DNA from: Rikenellaceae bacterium
GTDB taxonomy: Bacteria > Bacteroidota > Bacteroidia > Bacteroidales > UBA932
Direction: 5' to 3'
Assembly: GCA_900769905.1 (NCBI GenBank)
Contig: CAAGIL010000028.1
Location: 1-15,403, forward strand
DNA length: 15,403 bases
A program made the translations under genes and the position numbers. This document shows, one piece after another, positions 5,761 through 11,904 of this stretch. The notes under the pieces were generated by a model, which had not been told where the DNA came from, searched no databases, and worked only from the letters and a program-made list of their open reading frames with translations. Each line of letters opens with the position of its first letter. Position 1 is the stretch's first letter.

Positions 5761-7674
5761 TCAGTTGTTTCCGTAGTCAGGAGCCGGTCCCTGTGGGCCT
5801 GACTGTCCGCCCTGAGGTCCCTGAGGGCCTTCCGGACCCTGTGGACCCTGAGGGCCCTGGGCACCTGCCTGTGCGGCCTTTGCCATATCTTCAGATGCTG
5901 CGTGCCAAGCGGCCTCAAGCTCGGAGTTGTAACGGTCGATGTCGGCAATATTCTTGGAATCCACTGCACCCTTCAAACCATTGCAGGCATTCTCGATTGC
6001 GCTGCGCTTCTCTGCCGGAATCTTGTCACCGTACTCCTTGAGGTTCTTCTGGGTCTGGAACACCATCGCATCGGCGTTGTTGATCTTGTCAACCCTCTCC
6101 CTCTCTGCCTTGTCGGCCTCCTCGTTGGCCTTGGCCTCGTCACGCATCCTCTTGATTTCCTCATCGCTGAGTCCGCTGGATGCCTCGATGCGTATGTGCT
6201 GTTCCTTGCCGGTTGCCTTGTCCTTGGCTGATACGCTCAGGATACCGTTGGTATCGATATCGAAAGAAACCTCGATCTGAGGTATTCCACGCGGTGCCGG
6301 AGCAATGCCGTCGAGGTGGAATACGCCGATCTGCTTGTTGTCCTTGGCCATAGGACGCTCACCCTGGAGCACCCTCACCTCAACTGATGGCTGGTTGTCT
6401 GCCGCTGTTGAGAACACCTGATCCTTGTGTACCGGGATGGTGGTGTTGGCTTCGATAAGCTTGGTCATTACTCCGCCGAGGGTTTCGATACCCAGGGAGA
6501 GAGGAGTCACGTCAAGAAGAAGCACGTCCTTCACGTCGCCTGCAAGCACGCCGCCCTGGATAGCTGCACCGATGGCAACCACTTCGTCAGGGTTCACGCT
6601 CTTGTTAGGCTCCTTGCCGAAGAAGCTCTTCACGAGTTCCTGCACCTTAGGAATACGGGTTGAACCGCCCACGAGGAGCACCTCGTCGATATCGGATGCG
6701 CTGAGATGTGCGTCTGCGAGCGCCTTGCGGCAAGGCTCGATGGAACGCTGGAAGAGGTCGTCGCACAGAGCCTCGAACTTGGCCCTGGAGAGAGTCTTCA
6801 CGAGATGCTTAGGCATACCGTCGACAGCGGTGATGTATGGAAGGTTGATTTCCGCACTGGTAGCGTTGGAAAGCTCGATCTTGGCCTTCTCCGCAGCCTC
6901 CTTGAGACGCTGGAGAGCCATAGGATCCTTCTTGAGGTCAATTCCGCCATTGTCGGTAGCGAACTCACGGGCAAGCCATTCGATGATGGCGTGGTCGAAG
7001 TCGTCACCTCCAAGGTGGGTGTCTCCGTTGGTGGACTTGACTTCGAATACACCGTCGCCAAGCTCAAGTATGGAGATATCGAAGGTACCGCCGCCGAGAT
7101 CGTATACGGCAACCTTCATATTCTTGTTCTTCTTGTCAAGACCATAAGCGAGCGCCGCTGCGGTAGGCTCGTTGATGATACGCTTCACTTCCAGACCTGC
7201 AATCTTGCCGGCTTCCTTGGTAGCCTGACGCTGGGAGTCTGAGAAGTAGGCAGGAACGGTGATGACAGCCTCAGTGACTTCCTGACGGAGATAATCTTCA
7301 GCGGTCTTCTTCATCTTCTGAAGGATGATGGCTGAAATCTCCTGAGGAGAATACTGGCGGCCGGCTATGTCAACGCGCGGAGTGTTGTTGTCGCCGCGGA
7401 CCACGTTGTACGGTACGCGTGCTATTTCCTTTCCAACCTGGTCATAGGTCTCACCCATGAACCTCTTGATGGAGAAAATTGTGTTCTTAGGGTTGGTAAT
7501 GGCCTGACGCTTTGCCGGATTGCCGACCTTGCGCTCACCGTTGTCAGTGAATGCCACTACTGAAGGAGTGGTACGGGTACCCTCCTCGTTGATGATAACT
7601 GTTGGCTGATTGCCCTCCATTACGGCCACACAGGAATTCGTGGTGCCGAGATCAATACCGATAATCTTTCCCAT
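5761..7674 (-). CDS. dnaK: Molecular chaperone DnaK (Hsp70)
   Basis: DnaK binds exposed hydrophobic segments of cytoplasmic proteins in an ATP-driven cycle with DnaJ and GrpE. The start at 7674 (MGKIIGIDLGTTNS) is the conserved Hsp70 N-terminus; a longer in-frame start at 7725 would add 17 residues translated from the leader and is rejected. The product is 637 residues. The nucleotide-binding domain covers about 1-380 (DLGTTNS at 8-14, DLGGGTFD 192-199, VGGSTRIPKVQ 335-345). The linker is DVLLLDVTP (383-391), and the substrate-binding beta domain and helical lid extend to about 603. The tail is odd: 604-624 is seven Gly-X-Y triplets (mostly GPQ), followed by GPQ, GPA and PDYGNN, whereas most bacterial DnaKs end in an acidic segment near EEV. 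dnaJ and grpE are not adjacent. It has its own promoter and terminator, so it is probably monocistronic. Confidence 0.98.
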   Translation of the reverse strand: MGKIIGIDLGTTNSCVAVMEGNQPTVIINEEGTRTTPSVVAFTDNGERKVGNPAKRQAITNPKNTIFSIKRFMGETYDQVGKEIARVPYNVVRGDNNTPRVDIAGRQYSPQEISAIILQKMKKTAEDYLRQEVTEAVITVPAYFSDSQRQATKEAGKIAGLEVKRIINEPTAAALAYGLDKKNKNMKVAVYDLGGGTFDISILELGDGVFEVKSTNGDTHLGGDDFDHAIIEWLAREFATDNGGIDLKKDPMALQRLKEAAEKAKIELSNATSAEINLPYITAVDGMPKHLVKTLSRAKFEALCDDLFQRSIEPCRKALADAHLSASDIDEVLLVGGSTRIPKVQELVKSFFGKEPNKSVNPDEVVAIGAAIQGGVLAGDVKDVLLLDVTPLSLGIETLGGVMTKLIEANTTIPVHKDQVFSTAADNQPSVEVRVLQGERPMAKDNKQIGVFHLDGIAPAPRGIPQIEVSFDIDTNGILSVSAKDKATGKEQHIRIEASSGLSDEEIKRMRDEAKANEEADKAERERVDKINNADAMVFQTQKNLKEYGDKIPAEKRSAIENACNGLKGAVDSKNIADIDRYNSELEAAWHAASEDMAKAAQAGAQGPQGPQGPEGPQGPQGGQSGPQGPAPDYGNN

Positions 7675-7705
7675 ATCTTTATACTTTTTAAATTTCACTT
7701 CATCC

Positions 7706-7723
7706 GCCGCCACCCCGGGCGGC
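7706..7723 (-). promoter_or_regulatory. GC-rich hairpin in the dnaK 5' leader
   Basis: GCCGCC (7706-7711) and GGCGGC (7718-7723) form a perfect 6-bp GC stem with a 6-nt loop, ending 32 nt before the dnaK ATG in an otherwise AT-rich leader. If transcription starts near 7734 it lies close to the mRNA 5' end. A stabilising stem is likelier than an RNA thermometer, since the start codon itself is not paired in it. Confidence 0.45.
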
Positions 7724-7738
7724 ACGACAATACATCAT

Positions 7739-7777
7739 CAAAAGTTTTGCCAAGGCATAAATTATGACAAATTGTCA
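7739..7777 (-). promoter_or_regulatory. Probable dnaK promoter with a palindrome over the -33 box
   Basis: On the minus strand, TTTG (7768-7771), a 21-nt spacer and AACTTTTG (7739-7746, one base off TAnnTTTG) form a plausible promoter. The leader would be about 60 nt. The -33 box lies in the middle of TGACAA-A-TTGTCA (7765-7777), two 6-bp arms around one base. This position is typical of a repressor operator. It does not match the CIRCE element of HrcA. Confidence 0.5.
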
Positions 7778-7798
7778 CAAAGAAACCAACGTTTCAAT

Positions 7799-7838
7799 AA
7801 AAAAGGAGGGCGCCCGAAGCTGTTCCCGGTCACCCTCC
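7799..7838 (-). terminator. Intrinsic terminator of guaBA
   Basis: GGAGGG (7805-7810) pairs with CCCTCC (7833-7838); the 22-nt loop can form a weaker inner stem. On the minus strand the stem is followed by six T (7799-7804). It ends the guaB-guaA transcript 24 nt after the guaA stop. Confidence 0.82.
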
Positions 7839-7862
7839 ATATTGAACGCCAAAGCCGCAGGA

Positions 7863-9395
7863 CTACTCCCACTCTATGGTTGCAGGCGGTTTGGAAGAAA
7901 TGTCATAAACTACTCGGTTGATGCCGCGCACCTTGCGTATGATCTCATTGGACACGTCGGCGAGGAAGTCGTAAGGCAGGTGCACCCAGTCGGCGGTCAT
8001 ACCGTCAACGGAAGTCACCGCGCGCAGGGCAACGGTACTTTCGTAGGTGCGTTCGTCACCCATCACACCCACGCTGCGCACCGGCAGGAGTATTGCTCCG
8101 GCCTGCCATACGGAGTCGTAGAGCCCGTATTCACGCAGTTTCCTGATATAGATGTCGTCGGCTTCCTGGAGCACGGCCACCTTCTCGGCAGTAACCTCTC
8201 CGAGCACCCTGATTGCCAGACCCGGTCCCGGGAAAGGATGCCTTCCGAGTATGACAGGGTCCAGGCCAAGCGCCTTGCCCACCCTGCGGACCTCGTCCTT
8301 GAAGAGCAGCCTGAGCGGCTCGACTACCTTCAGATGCATATCTTCCGGCAGTCCGCCCACGTTGTGGTGGCTCTTGATGGTCACGGAATGGCCCTTCACC
8401 GAAGAAGACTCGATTACGTCAGGATATATGGTGCCCTGGGCGAGCCAGCGGGCATCGGCAAACTTCTTCGCTTCTGCATTGAACACTTCCACGAAGTCGC
8501 GGCCTATGATTTTTCTCTTCTTCTCAGGGTCGGTAACGCCCGCGAGGTCGCCGAGGAACCTGTCCGCGGCCTTCACTCCGACCACGTTCAGACCCATACC
8601 CTCGTAGGACTTGAGCACATCCTCGAACTCGTTCTTTCTGAGCAGACCGGAATCCACAAAGATGCAGCGCAGCTTAGGACCTATGGCCCTGTGCAGGAGC
8701 AGGCCAGCAACGCTGGAATCCACTCCTCCCGAAAGGGCGAGAATCACCTCGTCATCCCCGAGCTTCTCGCGCAGCTCAGCCACTGTAGCGTCCACGAAGT
8801 TCTCCGGAGTCCAGTCCCCCGGGCAGCCGCAGATGCCGAGCACGAAGTTCGCGAGCAGCTGCTTGCCGCATTCGCTGTGATAGACCTCCGGATGGAACTG
8901 AATTCCCCAGGTAGGCTCGTCCGGGAAATGGAAAGCGGCGTTCTTCACGCTGGCAGTGGAGCCGATAACCTCCAGATCTGAAGGCAGATTGGTAATCGTG
9001 TCGCCGTGGGACATCCACACCGTGGACTCCTGAGGCAGACCCTTCATCAGCGGGTCGGAAGCGTTGACAACGGAAAGCGTTGCGCGACCGTATTCACGGG
9101 AGGTGGCGGGAACCACTTCCCCACCCTTCTTCCACGCGAGCCACTGGGCTCCGTAGCATATTCCGAGCAGCGGAAGCACGCCCCTGATGCCGTCCAGCAC
9201 AGGCTGGGGAGCATCGGCGTTGCGCACGGAAGCCGGACTGCCGGAAAGTATCACTCCCTTCACGGAAGCGTCCGGAGCAGGGTATCTGTCAAAAGGATGT
9301 ATTTCACAATACACTCCGGCCTCCCTGACGCGGCGCGCTATGAGTTGCGTGTACTGGGAGCCGAAGTCGAGTATAAGTATCTTGTTGCTATTCAC
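7863..9395 (-). CDS. guaA: GMP synthase (glutamine-hydrolysing)
   Basis: GuaA converts XMP, ATP and glutamine to GMP in the last step of guanine nucleotide synthesis. The protein has 510 residues, the normal length. The class I amidotransferase domain (about 6-190) shows GICYGAQ with nucleophile Cys80, and the His168/Glu170 pair in FHPEV. The ATP pyrophosphatase domain has the P-loop SGGVDSS at 222-228, and the dimerisation domain ends in the conserved SSKPPATIEWE. The start is GTG at 9393-9395, inside the end of guaB: the overlap is the 8 bases GTGAATAG, so the two genes are probably translationally coupled. No better start lies nearby, because MNSNKILILDFGSQYT is the expected N-terminus. 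It is followed by a good intrinsic terminator. Confidence 0.98.
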   Translation of the reverse strand: MNSNKILILDFGSQYTQLIARRVREAGVYCEIHPFDRYPAPDASVKGVILSGSPASVRNADAPQPVLDGIRGVLPLLGICYGAQWLAWKKGGEVVPATSREYGRATLSVVNASDPLMKGLPQESTVWMSHGDTITNLPSDLEVIGSTASVKNAAFHFPDEPTWGIQFHPEVYHSECGKQLLANFVLGICGCPGDWTPENFVDATVAELREKLGDDEVILALSGGVDSSVAGLLLHRAIGPKLRCIFVDSGLLRKNEFEDVLKSYEGMGLNVVGVKAADRFLGDLAGVTDPEKKRKIIGRDFVEVFNAEAKKFADARWLAQGTIYPDVIESSSVKGHSVTIKSHHNVGGLPEDMHLKVVEPLRLLFKDEVRRVGKALGLDPVILGRHPFPGPGLAIRVLGEVTAEKVAVLQEADDIYIRKLREYGLYDSVWQAGAILLPVRSVGVMGDERTYESTVALRAVTSVDGMTADWVHLPYDFLADVSNEIIRKVRGINRVVYDISSKPPATIEWE

Positions 9396-10866
9396 CTCTG
9401 CTGTAGTTAGGGGTTTCTTTGGTAATGGTAACGTCGTGCGGGTGACTCTCTGCCATACCGCTGGCGGTGACGCGCACGAACCTGGCCTTTTTCAGGGTCT
9501 CGAGGTCAGGAGCGCCGCAGTAGCCCATTCCGGAGCGGAGTCCGCCCACGAGCTGGTACACGGTCTCGGAAAGGGTGCCCTTGTAAGGCACGCGTCCCAC
9601 GATTCCCTCAGGCACGAGCTTGTTGATGTCAGACTTGTCGTCCTGGAAGTAGCGGTCCTTGGAACCTGCCGCCATCGCGTCGATGGAACCCATTCCGCGA
9701 TAGGACTTGAACTTGCGGCCGTTGTAGATGATGGTCTCGCCCGGGGACTCCTCCGTGCCTGCGAACATCGATCCGCACATCACGCAGTCGCCACCGGCGG
9801 CAAGCGCCTTGACTATGTCGCCAGAATACCTCAGACCACCGTCAGCAATGAGGGTTGCGCCGCTGCCCTTGATGGCCTTGTATGCCTCGAAGATTGCGGA
9901 GAGCTGAGGCACGCCCACGCCTGCCACGATACGGGTGGTGCAGATGGAGCCCGGTCCTATTCCGACTTTCACGCCGTCAGCACCGGCCTCAACCAGCATA
10001 CGGGCGGCTTCCTCAGTTGCCACGTTGCCCACGACCACGTCAATGCCCGGGAACTGGGCCTTCACCTGCCTGAGCAGGTCAACCACCTTTTTGCTGTGGG
10101 CGTGTGCGCAGTCGAGCACCACGGCATCCACGCCCTCCGCTGCGAGTGCAGCCACGCGTACCAGCGCGTCAGGGGTGATGCCCACGCCGGCGGCTACGCG
10201 AAGCCTGCCCTTGGCATCCTTGCAGGCGTTAGGATGGAGACGCTCCTTGATGAGGTCCTTGTAGGTGATGAGTCCGACAATCTTGCCGTTGCCGTCAACT
10301 ACAGGCAGTTTCTCGACCTTGTATTTCTGGAGCACGGACTTCACGTGCTCGCGGTCGGTCTCGGTATCAAGTATGGTCACAAGGTTCTCCGAAGTCATCA
10401 CGTCCTTGATGAGCAAGGACATATCGTCCTGGAAACGCACGTCCCTGTTGGTGACTATTCCCACCAGACGGCCTTCCGCGTCCGTCACAGGAATGCCTCC
10501 GATGTGGTTTTCGTGCATCAGGCGCAGGGCATCGCCCACGGTCTGGTCCTGATTGATGGTAACCGGATCGTTGATCATTCCGTTCTCGGACCTCTTCACC
10601 TTACGGACCTCGGCGGCCTGTGCTGCTATGCTCATATTCTTATGAATAACGCCGATACCACCTTCTCTTGCAAGAGCAATGGCCATCGGCGCTTCGGTAA
10701 CGGTGTCCATTGCAGCGGACACGATAGGGATGTTGAGGAGGATGTTCCGCGAAAAGCGGCTGCTCAGGCTGACTTCCCTCGGAAGAACTTCCGAGTAGGC
10801 CGGAATCAGGAGCACGTCATCGAAGGTAAGACCTTCCAAAGCGATTTTTTCTTCTACGAACGACAT
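9388..10866 (-). CDS. guaB: IMP dehydrogenase
   Basis: GuaB oxidises IMP to XMP with NAD+, the committed step to GMP in the cytoplasm. The 492-residue protein has the complete form: a TIM barrel interrupted by two CBS domains (about 95-210). The IMP-binding loop GPGSICTTRIVAGVGVPQ carries catalytic Cys309. The phosphate-binding DGG follows, then YRGMGS, and the mobile flap around GSKDRYFQ. The N-terminus (EGLTFDDVLLIPAYSEVLP) is the conserved one, so the ATG at 10866 is secure. The gene has a near-perfect Bacteroidota promoter right upstream and overlaps guaA by 8 nt. PurH, three genes upstream, makes its substrate IMP. Confidence 0.98.
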   Translation of the reverse strand: MSFVEEKIALEGLTFDDVLLIPAYSEVLPREVSLSSRFSRNILLNIPIVSAAMDTVTEAPMAIALAREGGIGVIHKNMSIAAQAAEVRKVKRSENGMINDPVTINQDQTVGDALRLMHENHIGGIPVTDAEGRLVGIVTNRDVRFQDDMSLLIKDVMTSENLVTILDTETDREHVKSVLQKYKVEKLPVVDGNGKIVGLITYKDLIKERLHPNACKDAKGRLRVAAGVGITPDALVRVAALAAEGVDAVVLDCAHAHSKKVVDLLRQVKAQFPGIDVVVGNVATEEAARMLVEAGADGVKVGIGPGSICTTRIVAGVGVPQLSAIFEAYKAIKGSGATLIADGGLRYSGDIVKALAAGGDCVMCGSMFAGTEESPGETIIYNGRKFKSYRGMGSIDAMAAGSKDRYFQDDKSDINKLVPEGIVGRVPYKGTLSETVYQLVGGLRSGMGYCGAPDLETLKKARFVRVTASGMAESHPHDVTITKETPNYSRGE

Positions 10867-10873
10867 ACGTGAC

Positions 10874-10888
10874 GAATAATTATTATTC
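10874..10888. promoter_or_regulatory. Palindrome at the predicted guaB transcription start
   Basis: GAATAAT-T-ATTATTC is a perfect 7+1+7 palindrome lying 3 bp downstream of the -7 box, covering the expected transcription start and the short leader. It could be an operator or a weak leader hairpin. Short AT-rich palindromes arise easily by chance, so support is moderate. Confidence 0.35.
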
Positions 10889-10891
10889 TTG

Positions 10892-10923
10892 CAAATATAG
10901 TGATTATTAGGTTTCAGAACAAA
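10892..10923 (-). promoter_or_regulatory. Strong promoter of guaB-guaA
   Basis: On the minus strand, TTTG (10920-10923), a 20-nt spacer and TATATTTG (10892-10899) fit the Bacteroidota consensus exactly. The -33 box begins at the base following the stop codon of the transporter gene. The predicted leader is about 20 nt. There is no terminator between the purine operon and this promoter, so some read-through into guaBA is likely. Confidence 0.85.
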
Positions 10924-11904
10924 TTAATCTTCCGGGCTCTTCGACTTTTCCTTGCGTTTGCGGTAAAGTTGCCAGCTGTTGTAGCAGTTGTGCCATATGC
11001 TGTAGAAGCCGCCTGCAACGGAAACCACGGGGGTGAAGAAGGTATAGCCCAGCCAGATGGCAAAGACCGTGTTCTTCTGTCCGAGGGCCTGACCGGCGGA
11101 AATCTTGCAGCGGCTGCGGGCCCCGATCCTACGCCCGGCCCAGAACTGGAAGGCGCAGGCAAGAAGGGAGGCGACGCAGATTTCCACGAGCGCGGCCGGA
11201 CCTGCGGTATTATGCACTATAGCCCTGGTACTCATAAGGATAGCGAGTCCCAAAGAGAAGGCCCAAATATAGAAAGGGAGCTCGGAGAACCTGAGCAGGA
11301 AGGCGTGGAAGCGCGGCAGCAGGTAACGCGTGAGCCAGGCAAGCAGGCAGGGAAGAATAAGGAGAGGGAACACCTTCGCGAGTATTTTCAGGAAGGCGCT
11401 GTAGAACGACAGTCCCTCCACCGGATGCACGAGCGGCACCATCAGCGGCACCAGCACGGCGGCGGCAAGGTTGATGAGCACGGTGTAGGTCACCACCCCG
11501 GCCATATTGCCTCCGAGTTTGCCGGTAATCACCGCGCAGGCAGTGGCGGTAGGACAGATGATGCAGAGCATTGCAGCCTCGAAGCCGTAGCGGCAGGGAA
11601 GCCCCGGCACGAAGGCGAGAAGCAGTGCGAGCAGCACGAACAGGCCGCACTGCAGCAGCAGGAGGAAGAACATCCAGCGGTGCGGACGCATCTGATGGGG
11701 CTCGATCTTGCAGAAGGCAAGGTAGAGCATCACGAAGAGCAGCAGAGGCTGCAGGTGCGTGATTATTCCCTCCAGCGCAGGTCCTGCCGGGTGCAGGGCG
11801 GGGATTGCGTGATATGCAAGATAGACCGAGGCTCCGATCACCATACTGACAATCAGAGCCCAGTCCTTGAGAAATTTCTTAAAGGTATATTTGTACTCAG
11901 ACAT
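10924..11904 (-). CDS. BASS-family (bile acid:Na+ symporter-like) transporter
   Basis: This 326-residue integral membrane protein is made mainly of hydrophobic helices, about nine or ten (for example 14-34, 52-68, 76-100, 108-127, 135-160, 171-192, 208-228, 235-256, 277-300), with a basic C-terminal tail KRKEKSKS. It resembles the BASS/SBF superfamily: ICPTATACAVITGKLGGN (116-133) and GQKNTVFA (275-282) correspond to the two conserved substrate/Na+-site segments. The family imports bile acids, 2-oxoacids, pantoate or other organic anions with sodium; the substrate here is unknown. The start at 11904 (MSEYKYTF) gives an 8-nt overlap (ATGTCTGA) with the purD-folD stop. The in-frame ATG at 11943 would overlap by 47 nt and adds a non-hydrophobic leader, so it is less likely. 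Its place at the end of a purine operon suggests a cargo linked to purine or one-carbon metabolism, but that is only inference. Confidence 0.85.
   Translation of the reverse strand: MSEYKYTFKKFLKDWALIVSMVIGASVYLAYHAIPALHPAGPALEGIITHLQPLLLFVMLYLAFCKIEPHQMRPHRWMFFLLLLQCGLFVLLALLLAFVPGLPCRYGFEAAMLCIICPTATACAVITGKLGGNMAGVVTYTVLINLAAAVLVPLMVPLVHPVEGLSFYSAFLKILAKVFPLLILPCLLAWLTRYLLPRFHAFLLRFSELPFYIWAFSLGLAILMSTRAIVHNTAGPAALVEICVASLLACAFQFWAGRRIGARSRCKISAGQALGQKNTVFAIWLGYTFFTPVVSVAGGFYSIWHNCYNSWQLYRKRKEKSKSPED

Noticed and set aside
7706..7723. Riboswitch or RNA thermometer in the dnaK leader
   Set aside because: Only a single small GC stem is visible and it does not pair with the start region; listed as a hairpin without a regulatory class.
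7675..7725. 17-codon N-terminal extension of dnaK
   Set aside because: Hsp70 proteins start at MGKIIGIDLGTT; the extension is translated leader containing the GC hairpin and does not resemble a targeting signal.
7764..8981. Plus-strand open frame (405 codons) opposite guaA
   Set aside because: It runs through the guaA terminator and antisense to guaA; no family resemblance.
9187..10872. Long plus-strand open frame (561 codons) opposite guaB and the end of guaA
   Set aside because: It spans two well-supported genes on the other strand, has no promoter or start context, and is explained by codon bias.
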